This document shows, one piece after another, positions 8,760-17,373 of a stretch of 64,000 bases of DNA; within the stretch, counting starts at the first letter, position 1; each line of letters opens with the position of its first letter. The position numbers were made by a program, and so were the translations under genes. The DNA is from Kuafuiihalomonas sp039024635 (GTDB lineage: Bacteria > Myxococcota > Kuafuiibacteriia > Kuafuiibacteriales > Kuafuiibacteriaceae): contig JBCCQA010000010.1 in assembly GCA_039024635.1 (NCBI GenBank), positions 1 to 64,000 on the forward strand. The letters run 5' to 3'. Under the pieces are notes generated by a model. That model did not search any database and was not told the DNA's origin. It was given only the letters and a program-made list of their open reading frames with translations.

Positions 8760-9435
8760 GCTGCTGCACCTCTCCGTGCGCCCCCGGACCATGGATGCTG
8801 CCCAAAGGGCGTTGAACGATCGTGGTCAAACCGACGACGACCAGGAGCAGGGGCAGGATGACGCCCAGACGGGGCGCGAGCCGACGCCCGACGAGCTGAA
8901 AGCCAAGCCCAGCGCCGAGCATGGCAGGGACGGTCCCAAGCCAGAAAGCGAACATGACCGCCACGCCGTAGGCGACGCTTCCGGTCCCTGCCGCCGTCAC
9001 GGCGAAGCCATAGAGCCATCCGCACGGGAGCAGAGTCGAGGCGGCGCCTAACACAAGGCCTCTGACCACGGGCGGTCGACCCATGAGCGGAGTGAGCACC
9101 CGAGACAAGATACGGTTCAGCCAGTCAGGCGTCTTCTTAGCCCAAGCGAGGCCGCCTGCCCGGGCCAATAGGACCAGGCCCCAAGCGATGATGAGACCTC
9201 CCGCCGAGTAGGCGGCCCAAGGTCCTCCACTGGCCATGTTGACGGCAGCACCAAGACTTCCGCCCAGGGCACCAAGTCCAAGGTAGGTGATGAGTCGACC
9301 GCCATTGTACGCCAAGTGAGGCCACCGAGAGTTGGTGCCCGCCGAATAGAAACCGACGAAGCCACCACACATACCGATGCAGTGAACGCTCCCGAACAAG
9401 CTGGCGACGAAGACCGCGCTCATCACCTCGATCAT
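8746..9435 (-). CDS. SafE/TauE-like (sulfite exporter family) membrane protein of the cbb3 operon
   Basis: 229 residues with about six TM helices; the start MIEVMSAVFVASLFGSVHC at 9435 overlaps the ccoH stop by 4 nt (ATGA). The motif GSVHCIGMCGGF and the second-half LLPCGWLYG are typical of the SafE/DsbD-like 'urease accessory/sulfite exporter' membrane family that regularly accompanies ccoGHIS. The conserved Cys/Met/His residues suggest a role in copper handling or electron transfer during oxidase assembly. The family name reflects homology, not a proven sulfite-export function. A His/Gly-rich C-terminal tail (HGPGAHGEVQQHDCH) could bind metal. Confidence 0.85.
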   Translation of the reverse strand: MIEVMSAVFVASLFGSVHCIGMCGGFVGFYSAGTNSRWPHLAYNGGRLITYLGLGALGGSLGAAVNMASGGPWAAYSAGGLIIAWGLVLLARAGGLAWAKKTPDWLNRILSRVLTPLMGRPPVVRGLVLGAASTLLPCGWLYGFAVTAAGTGSVAYGVAVMFAFWLGTVPAMLGAGLGFQLVGRRLAPRLGVILPLLLVVVGLTTIVQRPLGSIHGPGAHGEVQQHDCH

Positions 9436-9890
9436 CGCAGATCCTCTTTGCGAACGAGGCTGAAGTAGTCCTGATCCCGAACGGCGGAGATTCGAATCTC
9501 CCAGAGCCCGGGACGTTCGAAAGGTCCATCCATTCGATAGACGCCCTTCCCCTCCTCCGAGAGTCGAGCTCGACGACGGTCGCCAGCGCGAGCGTTGTGG
9601 AAGGCTACGACGTCGACCTTGGCGCCCTCGACTGGAATACCTGCCGCATCTTCCAGGCGAACCAGGACCCCATCTCGGCTCGCTTCGACCTCCGCTGACC
9701 ATCCGAGGCGTTCGCTGGCGACTCGAGCCTCCTGGTGCTCATCCCAGTCCACTGCCTTTTGGTAGTAGTCCGGCTCGACAGCAAAGCTGGGATCGTTCGT
9801 CGCTCGAACGAGCAAGTAGACGTTGGCCCCGACCGAGATCAGCAACAAGGCGATCAGCATGTATGGGAACCAGGCTCCGTTCTTCATCAT
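9432..9890 (-). CDS. ccoH: FixH/CcoH family cbb3 assembly protein
   Basis: 152 residues: one N-terminal TM helix (FPYMLIALLLISVGANVYLL), then a periplasmic domain with the FixH signature YYQKAVDWD and an Ig-like C-terminal part. CcoH/FixH is a membrane protein that helps assemble and stabilise the cbb3 complex. It overlaps ccoG by 4 nt upstream and the SafE-like gene by 4 nt downstream, so translation along the operon is tightly coupled. Confidence 0.88.
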   Translation of the reverse strand: MMKNGAWFPYMLIALLLISVGANVYLLVRATNDPSFAVEPDYYQKAVDWDEHQEARVASERLGWSAEVEASRDGVLVRLEDAAGIPVEGAKVDVVAFHNARAGDRRRARLSEEGKGVYRMDGPFERPGLWEIRISAVRDQDYFSLVRKEDLR

Positions 9891-11293
9891 GGGTCCTTTC
9901 CGGGTCCGAGCAGCACGTAGCTGACGGTCTCTTCGAATGCTGCCCCATCGCTGATGCTGATCTTTGCATCGAAGCGCCCTCTAGCATCGAAGCGCTCAGC
10001 GGGGACGGTCAGGAATATGGGAGAAGTCGCGCTGTCGTTGGCTCCGACAGGCAGCGGAAACTGGGGGGCCAGCACGGCGGCCGCTGGAAGGTTGAGGACC
10101 CGAAGGTCGAATCGCCGGGACGTGTCCAAACGGTTGACGAGCTTCACGCGAAGCTGATTGCGGACTTCGCCGGTCTCCAGCACGACGAAGGGGGCATTCA
10201 ACTGGCGGAGAACGGTGACGTCGGCCGTTCCCTTGCTCCCGAAGAAGGCCACCATCAGCCCCAGCAGGATCGTGATCAACACCGGGTAGACGAAGATCCG
10301 AGGTCGCGCAATCTTGGAAGCCTTGCCCGTCTGCAGTGTCTGCTGAGAGGACAAGCGAATCAGCCCTCGGGGCTTCCCGATCTTGTCCATGACCTTGTCG
10401 CAGGCATCGATACACTGAGTACAGTTGATGCACTCCAGCTGAAGCCCGCTACGGATGTCGATCCCGACGGGACAGGTCGTGACGCAGGCCTTGCAATCGA
10501 TGCAGTCCCCGCTTCCGTCGCCGGGCCTTCTCGCCTTGAGGCGCTTGCGAGACTCACCTCTCACCTCGTCGTAGCCGACGATCATCGAGTGACGATCCAA
10601 CAAAGCCGACTGCAGTCGGGCGTACGGACATACGACGGTGCACATCTGCTCCCGGAAGAAGGCAAAATCGAAGAAGACGAGAGCAGTGGTGGCGGCCATG
10701 ACGGAGAAGCCACCTGGATTTTGGGCGGGAGAAGAGGTCATCCAAAGGGCCAGCCTTTCCCAACCTACGAAGTAGGACAGGAACTGATTGCCGAGAATGA
10801 AGGCAATGACCCCGAAGACGGCATACTTGCCCCAACGACGGCGGGACGGTCGCGACATGGCGTCGATACGTCGCTGCGCCCCCACCGGACCTTCGATGAG
10901 TCTCTCGATGGGTCGAAACACCAGCTCCATGTACACCGTCTGAGGGCAGCCCCAGCCGCACCACGCCCGACCGACCAGTGCCGTCAGCCAGAAGATGCCC
11001 AGGAAGATGCTGAGAAGCAGGAGCATCAAGAGCGGGGAGTCGGTGGGATGGAAGGTGTAGCCGAAGAGATAGAAGCGCCGAGCTGCGACGTCCAGCAGGA
11101 TGGCGGGGTGCTCGCCGATGCGAACGAAGGGGAGCCCGAGGAACAGCAGGATGAGGCCGTAGCCGAAGATCTGCCGCCGCCGGAGGAAGCGACCCTTTGA
11201 GAGCTTGGGTCGCATCCAAATCCGTGAGCCGTCCTCCCGGAGGGTGCTCAAGACCTGTCCAGGGTTGAGCGGGTTGGGCTCCATCTTTGTCAT
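9887..11293 (-). CDS. ccoG: cbb3 oxidase accessory ferredoxin protein CcoG/FixG
   Basis: 468 residues. N-terminal TM helices include the conserved WCGWGCPQTVY segment. Two 4Fe-4S ferredoxin motifs follow (CIDCKACVTTCP and CINCTQCIDACD), then another TM helix and an Ig-like C-terminal domain. CcoG/FixG is a membrane Cu(II) reductase-type protein required for cbb3 biogenesis. The gene starts 18 nt after ccoP and overlaps ccoH by 4 nt. Confidence 0.93.
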   Translation of the reverse strand: MTKMEPNPLNPGQVLSTLREDGSRIWMRPKLSKGRFLRRRQIFGYGLILLFLGLPFVRIGEHPAILLDVAARRFYLFGYTFHPTDSPLLMLLLLSIFLGIFWLTALVGRAWCGWGCPQTVYMELVFRPIERLIEGPVGAQRRIDAMSRPSRRRWGKYAVFGVIAFILGNQFLSYFVGWERLALWMTSSPAQNPGGFSVMAATTALVFFDFAFFREQMCTVVCPYARLQSALLDRHSMIVGYDEVRGESRKRLKARRPGDGSGDCIDCKACVTTCPVGIDIRSGLQLECINCTQCIDACDKVMDKIGKPRGLIRLSSQQTLQTGKASKIARPRIFVYPVLITILLGLMVAFFGSKGTADVTVLRQLNAPFVVLETGEVRNQLRVKLVNRLDTSRRFDLRVLNLPAAAVLAPQFPLPVGANDSATSPIFLTVPAERFDARGRFDAKISISDGAAFEETVSYVLLGPGKDP

Positions 11294-11311
11294 CCTTCTC
11301 CTTGGCGCAAC

Positions 11312-11926
11312 TCAGCCCGCTGGGTCGACGGGAGTCTCCGTGAGCGCCTTCGCATTCGGCCGCTGAATCTCTTCGCCCTGGGGCTCCTTGCCCTCTACAT
11401 GGGTCCAGCGAAGCGTGCCGATGAAGCTGACGACGTCGATCATCTCATCAGGTGTCAGAATCTTGCCCCAAGGAGGCATGCCCTTCTCGGGTACGCCGTC
11501 CACGATGACCTGACGGATGGACATGAGGCTGCCATCGGCATGCAGCCAGTGGCTGTCGGTCAGGTTTGGGCCCACCAGGCCTTCGCCCTTCGACCCGTGA
11601 CAAGCGGCGCAGACCTCTTGGAACTTGGTCTCTCCCTTGGCGACTTCGACATCGACCTTCATGTTGGCCAGGAGCTTGTCTTCCGAAACGTCCTTGGCCG
11701 CAGCCAGGGCCCGCTCGGTTTGAATCTTTCTCCAGTCCTCCATCTCGGCTTCGTAGGAGGCCACCACGCCGGTCCCACCCATGACGTGGTACCAGCTGAA
11801 GTACACGACCGAGAAGGCCATGGTCCCCCACCAGATTCCCCACCACCACATCGGGATTGGGTTATCGAACTCGCGGATGCCGTCGTACTCATGGTCCAAC
11901 AGCTCGTCGTGTTTCTTGCTCGACAT
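11312..11926 (-). CDS. ccoP: cbb3 oxidase subunit CcoP, single-haem form
   Basis: 204 residues. The CcoP N-terminal TM segment has the family signature DGIREFDNPIPMWW. After a soluble linker there is one class I cytochrome c domain with haem-binding CAACH (about residue 115) and Met ligand region KGMPPWG. Most CcoP subunits carry two haem c; here only one CXXCH is present and the protein is about 100 residues shorter, so this is a mono-haem variant. It passes electrons from the donor cytochrome to CcoO/CcoN. It sits between ccoQ and ccoG. Confidence 0.9.
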   Translation of the reverse strand: MSSKKHDELLDHEYDGIREFDNPIPMWWWGIWWGTMAFSVVYFSWYHVMGGTGVVASYEAEMEDWRKIQTERALAAAKDVSEDKLLANMKVDVEVAKGETKFQEVCAACHGSKGEGLVGPNLTDSHWLHADGSLMSIRQVIVDGVPEKGMPPWGKILTPDEMIDVVSFIGTLRWTHVEGKEPQGEEIQRPNAKALTETPVDPAG

Positions 11927-11944
11927 CTTCCTTTGCTCCTCGTC

Positions 11945-12106
11945 TCAATCCTCGAGCGGTAGCCTGGAGGCGCGCTCATACTCCTTGCTTCGCTTCCTCG
12001 AGAACACGCGAACGCATACCACCGCAAAGATCAGAAGGAAGATGACAAGTGCGACCTGGGGGTAGAAAGCCAGGTCCATGTTGCTCATGAGTTCGCTCAG
12101 CCGCAT
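11945..12106 (-). CDS. ccoQ: Small cbb3 subunit CcoQ/FixQ-like protein
   Basis: 53 residues (start ATG at 12106, stop TGA ending at 11945). The short N-terminus (MRLSELMSNMD) is followed by one TM helix (LAFYPQVALVIFLLIFAVVCV) and a basic tail starting RVFSRKRSKEYERA. This matches the size, topology and position of CcoQ, the small subunit that stabilises CcoP in the complex. It lies 11 nt after the fused ccoNO gene and 18 nt before ccoP. Sequence conservation in CcoQ is low, so the call rests mainly on position and topology. Confidence 0.8.
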   Translation of the reverse strand: MRLSELMSNMDLAFYPQVALVIFLLIFAVVCVRVFSRKRSKEYERASRLPLED

Positions 12107-12117
12107 CTCGTGCTCCT

Positions 12118-14319
12118 TTAGTTACTCGCCACCGGACGATCGTCCTGGGCCGCCTTCTGAATGTCGGTGCCGAGCCGCTGGAGATAAGCGACCAAGGCGA
12201 TGATGTCTTTTCCGTGAAGATCAGGTCCTCCCTGAGTCAGGATCTCATCCGCGATCTCGTCTGCCTGAGTCCTCGCCATCATCTCACCTCCGGCGAGGGC
12301 GGGACCGTAGGGCACGCCAAGCATCGCCATGGCGTCGATCCGAGGCTGAATCGTATCCCACTGGATATCGTTCTCCAGCATCCAAGCATAGGTCGGCATG
12401 ATGGAACGCGGTGTCGTGCTCCGCGGATTCTCCATGTGTCGGACATGCCAAAGATGGGGGTACTTGCCACCGACCCGGTGAAGGTCTGGGCCGATACGGC
12501 GGGAGCCCCACTGGAACGGGCGATCATAGACGAACTCGCCGGGTTTGGAGTACTCGCCGTAGCGTTCCGTCTCCATCCGGATGGGCCGGACCATCTGCGA
12601 GTGACAGTTGTAGCAGCCCTCACTCACGTAAATGTCGCGTCCGTACAGTTCGAGGGGTGAATACGGCTTCACCGAGGCGATCGTCGGGACGTTCGACTCA
12701 ATCATGAAGGTCGGGATGATCTCGAAGAGAGAGGCCACCAAGACGGAGGCGGTGGTCCACACCGTAAACTTGACCGGCGCTCGCTCCCAGATGCGGTGCC
12801 AATCGGCTCGAATGAAGTAATAGAACACACCGATTGGATTGACCCAGCCACCGGCGGGAGGCGGAATAGGCTTGCCTTCGTAGCTAGGAGCCAAGGCCGG
12901 TGCGCTGTCCCTGACCTCGGCGTACTCAGCGGGGCGGCTGCGCCAGGTCATCACGAAGTTGACCAAGCACATAGCCACACCCACGACGTACATGGCACCA
13001 CCCACGGCACGCACGTAGTACATCGGCATCAATCGAAGGACGGTCTCGACGAAGTCCGGGTAGGCCAGTCGACCGGTGTCGTCAAAGGCACGCCACATCA
13101 GCCCCTGGGTTACGCCAGCGGTGTAGATGGCGACGATGTAGAACAGAATGCCTATGGTCCCGATCCAGAAGTGAGCCTCGGCCAGCTTGTTGCTCCATAG
13201 CTTCTTGGTCTGAAAGATTCGCGGCGCGAGCCAGTAGACCACGCCGAAGGCCAGGAAGCCGTTCCACCCCAACGCACCGGCGTGGACGTGGGCGATGGTC
13301 CAGTCGGTGTAGTGAGACAGGCTGTTGACTGACTTGATTGAGAGCATTGGCCCCTCGAAAGTGGACATGCCGTAGAAGGTCACGCCCACGGTGAAGAACT
13401 TGAGCACCGGGTCTTTGGCGACGCGGTCCCAGGCTCCTCGCAGGGTGAGGAGGCCGTTGATCATGCCTCCCCAGGAAGGCATCCACAGCATGAGACTGAA
13501 GACCATGCCCAGAGTCGAAGCCCACTCCGGAAGTGCGGTGTAGTGCAGGTGGTGAGGTCCGGCCCAGATGTAGATGAAGACCAGGGACCAGAAGTGGAGG
13601 ATGGACAGTCGGTAGGAGAATACCGGCCGCTCCGCCGCTTTGGGAAGGAAGTAGTACATCATCCCGAGGAAGGGCGTCGTAAGGAAGAAGGCGACGGCGT
13701 TGTGGCCGTACCACCACTGCATGAAGGCGTCCTGAACCCCGGCGTAGACGCTGTAGCTCTTTGAGGCGAACACGGGCAGGGCCAGGTTGTTGAGGACGTA
13801 GAGGATGGTGATGGCGACGATGGTGGCAATGTAGAACCAAATCGCAACGTACATGTGGCGCTCGCGGCGCTTAGCGATAGTACCGAAGAAGTTGACGGCG
13901 AAGACGAGCCAGATGATCGCGACCGCGAGGTCGATCGGCCACTCCAGCTCGGCGTACTCCTTGGACTGCGTGATCCCCAATGGCAGCGTAACGGCAGCAG
14001 CGACGATGATGAGCTGCCAGCCCCACATGTGAATGCTAGAGAGCTTGTCGCTGAACATCCGTGCCTTCAGCAGCCGCTGACTCGAATAATAGACACCGGC
14101 GAAGATCGCATTCCCTGCAAAGGCAAAGATGGCCGCGTTCGTGTGAAGCGGGCGCAGTCTGCCGAAGGTCAAGAACGGCAAATCGAAGTTCAGGGCCGGG
14201 AAGGCGAGCTGAAGCGCGATGAAAAGGCCGGCTCCGGTACCCACAAGGGCCCAAATGACCGTGGCCCAGGCGAACTTGCGGGTGATGGCATCGTCGTAGC
14301 TGAAGGTCTCTGTCTGCAT
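12118..14319 (-). CDS. ccoNO: Fused cbb3 oxidase catalytic subunit and cytochrome c subunit (CcoN-CcoO)
   Basis: 733 residues from the ATG at 14319, preceded by GGAGG 5 nt upstream, which decides against an upstream in-frame start. Residues about 1-480 form CcoN: 12 TM helices with haem/Cu ligands in HTNAAIFAF, WWYGHNAVAFFLT, GPHHLHY and IAHVHAGALGWNG. A linker and one TM helix lead into CcoO, with one haem c site CYNCH (569-573). CcoN reduces O2 to water at the haem b3-CuB centre; CcoO supplies electrons. Fused CcoNO is known in some delta-like and other lineages. This first gene of the operon points to respiration at low O2. Confidence 0.95.
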   Translation of the reverse strand: MQTETFSYDDAITRKFAWATVIWALVGTGAGLFIALQLAFPALNFDLPFLTFGRLRPLHTNAAIFAFAGNAIFAGVYYSSQRLLKARMFSDKLSSIHMWGWQLIIVAAAVTLPLGITQSKEYAELEWPIDLAVAIIWLVFAVNFFGTIAKRRERHMYVAIWFYIATIVAITILYVLNNLALPVFASKSYSVYAGVQDAFMQWWYGHNAVAFFLTTPFLGMMYYFLPKAAERPVFSYRLSILHFWSLVFIYIWAGPHHLHYTALPEWASTLGMVFSLMLWMPSWGGMINGLLTLRGAWDRVAKDPVLKFFTVGVTFYGMSTFEGPMLSIKSVNSLSHYTDWTIAHVHAGALGWNGFLAFGVVYWLAPRIFQTKKLWSNKLAEAHFWIGTIGILFYIVAIYTAGVTQGLMWRAFDDTGRLAYPDFVETVLRLMPMYYVRAVGGAMYVVGVAMCLVNFVMTWRSRPAEYAEVRDSAPALAPSYEGKPIPPPAGGWVNPIGVFYYFIRADWHRIWERAPVKFTVWTTASVLVASLFEIIPTFMIESNVPTIASVKPYSPLELYGRDIYVSEGCYNCHSQMVRPIRMETERYGEYSKPGEFVYDRPFQWGSRRIGPDLHRVGGKYPHLWHVRHMENPRSTTPRSIMPTYAWMLENDIQWDTIQPRIDAMAMLGVPYGPALAGGEMMARTQADEIADEILTQGGPDLHGKDIIALVAYLQRLGTDIQKAAQDDRPVASN

Positions 14320-14676
14320 GCATGCCTCCGGGGAGTTGGGTGCGGGAAGTGCAACGTGGGTGCCAAAGCTGCGCAGGACCTTGGGGAGGATATCGCTGCT
14401 TCGGATCGGGAACGAAGCGTCGAAATCGAGTAACGCCGGTGGAACGGTAGAGAGGCGGCCAGTCGTTTCGGGCGCTTCCCGCCGAGGCCGGAGGCGCCTG
14501 AGACGTCGATTCCGATCTCTCGAGGGGCTCTTCACCGCGGAGAACCTCCCTTGGATTTGGTCGACTTTGGCGCTCGGCCGCGACGACGCTCCGAGGTGGC
14601 CAACTCTATTCGACCGAACGGTCTACTTGCTCTGTGCGCGTTGACCAGCGTGTAGACCACTGCGAGGCTTCAGATC
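14320..14676. other. Divergent intergenic region between ccoNO and the DUF1641 gene
   Basis: 357 nt without a convincing gene, which must hold the promoters for the leftward cbb3 operon and the rightward DUF1641 gene. No FNR/ANR-type box (TTGAT-N4-ATCAA) was seen by eye. On the DUF1641 side there is a short palindrome GACCG-AA-CGGTC (14612-14623). An overlapping longer inverted repeat is formed by GGTCTAC at 14620-14626 and GTAGACC at 14652-14658. These could be an operator or a leader hairpin. No clear -35/-10 pair can be assigned. Confidence 0.4.
14612..14658. repeat. Inverted repeats upstream of the DUF1641 gene
   Basis: GACCG at 14612-14616 pairs with CGGTC at 14619-14623 across a 2-nt centre. 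GGTCTAC at 14620-14626 pairs with GTAGACC at 14652-14658 across a 25-nt loop. The second arm ends 18 nt before the ATG at 14677. The two structures share bases and would be mutually exclusive in RNA. A regulatory role is only a suggestion. Confidence 0.35.
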
Positions 14677-15792
14677 ATGTCTGGGCCCACCGATCTCGAA
14701 AGCCGACTTGCGAGAGTGGAGACGAGTCTCGAACGCCTCATTGAGCTGCTCGAGGCGGATCGCACTCCGTTTCGTAAAGCCAGCGGCACGGCGCAGGATG
14801 CCTTGTCGAGCATCTATGGCGAAGAGGAAATCCGAGAGCGCATGGGCGAGCTCGTTCTTCGCCTTGGTGAGCCCGAAACGGTCGAGGCTCTCACACGAAT
14901 CGGCGTGCTGCTGCCCAACATCGAGTACGCGCTGCAGGCGGTTGCCGGCGGTCCCGAGCTCATCGAGGAAGGGCTGGAGATGGTTCGCCGCGAGATGGCC
15001 AACCGGGGCGTCGAGCACGCCGATGCCCAACAAAGGGTCCAGGCAGCGACGGATGCTCTGGCCCAGCTGAGCGAGCCCACCACCCTCCGGGTACTCACCC
15101 GACTCGCGCACACCACTCCGGGTGCCGCGCCGATGGTGGAGGCGCTTGGAGAGGCGGGCCACGACCTGGCAGAGGTCGAGGGTGAAGACGCCTTCAAGGC
15201 GCGGCTCAAGGAGACCTTGGTCCTGCTGGTCCAGGACGAAACGCTGAGTTCTCTCGCTCGCATCGCGGCTTTGGCGCCCCAGATCGAGTATGCCGTGACG
15301 GCGCTCTCTGCTGGTCCGGAGATGATGGAAGAGGGCATGGAGATGATCCAGAACGCCGCGAGACGGTCAGGACTCACCACTCATGACTTGAACGTGCGGG
15401 CCAGCGCGGCCCTGGACGCACTGAGCAAGCTCAGCGACCCCGCGATCCTCAAAGCCTTGGGCAAGGTCGACGTCCCGAGCCTTCTCCAATTCACGGAAGT
15501 CGTCGCCCAACCAGAGAACAAGGAGGCTCTACTCAAGCTCGTGGCCTTGGCGCCCGCCCTGGAGCCGCCCCTGTCCGCCCTCCCCGTCCAGGAGCGAACC
15601 CTGGAGATCCTGCGCAACGTGAACGAGGCCGTCGAGAGCTCGGCTGCGAACCAGAAATCGGTGGGCGTCTTCGGTCTCTTGGGGGCCTTGAATGATCCCG
15701 ACGTCCAGCGAGCACTCGGCTTTGCGCTCGAAGTCTCGAAGAAGCTGGGCGCTCACCTGAGAGAGCCCCAGGCCAAGCGCCTAAAGCCCTAG
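14677..15792 (+). CDS. DUF1641 domain protein with internal duplication
   Basis: 371 residues, soluble and alpha-helical. The C-terminus has the DUF1641 hallmark VGVFGLLGALNDPDVQRALGF followed by KKLG. Two repeats of about 150 residues can be seen: 'ETVEALTRIG..LPNIEYAL..AGGPELIEEGLEM' near residue 70 and 'ETLSSLARIA..APQIEYAV..AGPEMMEEGMEM' near residue 190. DUF1641 genes commonly lie beside formate dehydrogenase, sulfide-quinone reductase or hydrogenase genes, probably as redox-complex partners. Here the gene converges on the hydrogenase cluster, 10 nt from its last gene, and is divergent from the cbb3 operon, so it may support either. The exact function is unknown. Confidence 0.8.
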   Translation: MSGPTDLESRLARVETSLERLIELLEADRTPFRKASGTAQDALSSIYGEEEIRERMGELVLRLGEPETVEALTRIGVLLPNIEYALQAVAGGPELIEEGLEMVRREMANRGVEHADAQQRVQAATDALAQLSEPTTLRVLTRLAHTTPGAAPMVEALGEAGHDLAEVEGEDAFKARLKETLVLLVQDETLSSLARIAALAPQIEYAVTALSAGPEMMEEGMEMIQNAARRSGLTTHDLNVRASAALDALSKLSDPAILKALGKVDVPSLLQFTEVVAQPENKEALLKLVALAPALEPPLSALPVQERTLEILRNVNEAVESSAANQKSVGVFGLLGALNDPDVQRALGFALEVSKKLGAHLREPQAKRLKP

Positions 15793-15802
15793 GCCATCGC
15801 CA

Positions 15803-16483
15803 TCAGCTGGAGGCGATCCAGAAGAGTCCGACCGTTATGGAAAGAGCGCCGCTGGCGGCGATGCCTCGGGGCACCCAGGACGGCCGACGAATCAAGGTGC
15901 CAGCTCCGAACGCAAAGGCCGTCATCGCTGCGACGCCGCCGGATAGATAGCCCGCCAGATACAGTGCGCCCTCACCCAGACCCAGGGCGGCGATGGGGCT
16001 GGCTGCCACGAAGTGACCCATGCCGGCCATTCCGTGCACGAAGCCAAAGCCCATCGTGGAATGATGGTGGGCGCGATGTCGTCCCAGCACGGCATGCTCT
16101 GGATGGTCGACGGTCAGGTCACCCACGTGCACGTGGGGATGCACGTGATCGTCTTCGGACGCGCCATGAGCATGCCCATGCGCGTGAACGACGAAGTAGC
16201 GACTTCGCCAGAGGGCCCAACTGCCCAGGCCCACGAGCAGGAAGCCCACCAAGGCCTCCGCTCTGGCCGAGACGAGTTCCACGTCGAAGGCGCCTCGAAA
16301 AGCCAAGAGCGCGGCGCCCAGGGCCAGCACGCCCAAGCCATGACCAAGCCCCCAGAAAAGACCTACACGGGCGCCGGAGCGGGGCTTGGCGACGGCGAAG
16401 GGAAGAACGGCGGCCAGATGGTCGGGTCCGAGAAGCACGTGAAGAACGCCCGCCAGAAGACCGGCGAGCCCGGCCATGATCAT
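15803..16483 (-). CDS. Nickel permease-like membrane protein (NiCoT/HupE-type)
   Basis: 226 residues, about six TM helices. The second helix region carries HVLLGPDH, the HX4DH nickel-binding signature of NiCoT-type and related transporters. The central loop is His-rich (HAHGHAHG, HVHPHVHVGD, RAHHHS), fitting Ni2+ capture. It is the last gene of the hydrogenase maturation cluster and overlaps the end of hypB by 4 nt, so its likely job is to supply Ni for the NiFe site. It could transport another divalent metal. Confidence 0.8.
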   Translation of the reverse strand: MIMAGLAGLLAGVLHVLLGPDHLAAVLPFAVAKPRSGARVGLFWGLGHGLGVLALGAALLAFRGAFDVELVSARAEALVGFLLVGLGSWALWRSRYFVVHAHGHAHGASEDDHVHPHVHVGDLTVDHPEHAVLGRHRAHHHSTMGFGFVHGMAGMGHFVAASPIAALGLGEGALYLAGYLSGGVAAMTAFAFGAGTLIRRPSWVPRGIAASGALSITVGLFWIASS

Positions 16484-17373
16484 GCGGTCGCCTCGCGAAG
16501 GACCGGGCTGGTCGCATCCAGCCAGTCGTACCAGGCCTTCATGCCGGCCCCAGTCTTAGCCGAAACCTGGAGGATCCGAGCGCTTGGATTGACTTGGGCG
16601 ATGGCCTCCAGCGCCCGCGCCTCGTCGAAGTCGAGGTGAGGGATGAGGTCGATCTTGTTGATCAAGACAAGGTCCGCGACCCGGAACATGTGGGGATACT
16701 TGAGAGGCTTGTCTTCGCCCTCGGTCGTCGAGAACACCACGACCTTGGCCGCCTCTCCCAAGTCGAAGAGCGCAGGGCAAACCAGGTTGCCTACGTTCTC
16801 GACGAAGAGCAACGAATCGGCCTTGGGCTTCAGAGTCTGAAGGCCGTGCCAAATCATCTCCGCCTCCAAGTGACAGCCCTTGCCTGTATTGATCTGAACG
16901 ACGGGCGCGCCGGTGGCGCGAATCCGCTCTGCATCGAAGGGCGTCTCCTGGTCGCCTTCCAACACCGAGACGGGCCGCTCGACCTCTCGAAGCGTGCGTT
17001 CCAACAAGGTCGTCTTGCCAGAGCCTGGAGAGCTCATCAGGTTGACCGCGGTGACGTTGCGACCTGCAAACCATCCCCGGTTGCGCTCAGCCAAGCGGTC
17101 GTTTTTGGCCAAGATCTGAACCTCGAGAGGCTCGACCGTCGTGTCGGAGCGAATCGCTGCCGTCGCACCGTGAGCTTCCGGCCCATAGGCATGGTGGCGA
17201 TGCCCGCCTTCGTGAGCATGCGCATGCTGATGCTCATGGTCGTGAGCATGCTCTTGGTCATGGTCGTGACTGTGTCGCACGACAGTTCCGTCTGGGAGGA
17301 CGTGGACGTGGTCGCCCTGTTCCCCGGTTATCGTGGTCTGGTTGCCGTCAGAGCAGCCACATGTTCCGCACAT
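16480..17373 (-). CDS. hypB: Hydrogenase nickel-incorporation GTPase HypB
   Basis: 297 residues; the ATG at 17373 gives the conserved N-terminal CXXCGC (MCGTCGC) that binds Ni. A long His/Asp-rich stretch (about residues 22-70) can store Ni. The G domain shows Walker A SSPGSGKTT, metal-site CH region (GKGCHLEAEM) and NKID. HypB hydrolyses GTP to deliver Ni to the hydrogenase large subunit together with HypA. It overlaps hypA by 1 nt (TGATG) and the permease by 4 nt. Confidence 0.95.
   Translation of the reverse strand: MCGTCGCSDGNQTTITGEQGDHVHVLPDGTVVRHSHDHDQEHAHDHEHQHAHAHEGGHRHHAYGPEAHGATAAIRSDTTVEPLEVQILAKNDRLAERNRGWFAGRNVTAVNLMSSPGSGKTTLLERTLREVERPVSVLEGDQETPFDAERIRATGAPVVQINTGKGCHLEAEMIWHGLQTLKPKADSLLFVENVGNLVCPALFDLGEAAKVVVFSTTEGEDKPLKYPHMFRVADLVLINKIDLIPHLDFDEARALEAIAQVNPSARILQVSAKTGAGMKAWYDWLDATSPVLREATA

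Noticed and set aside
9863..11200. Long plus-strand open frame (445 codons) opposite ccoG
   Set aside because: It is antisense to a clear CcoG protein, and its translation is low-complexity with no domain. High-GC genes often leave such open frames on the other strand.
14320..14676. FNR/ANR box for the cbb3 operon
   Set aside because: No TTGAT-N4-ATCAA or near match was found by eye, although oxygen control of ccoNO would be expected.
16480..17373. Urease/general nickel function for the HypB-like and permease genes
   Set aside because: The surrounding genes are a full hydrogenase maturation set and no urease genes are present.
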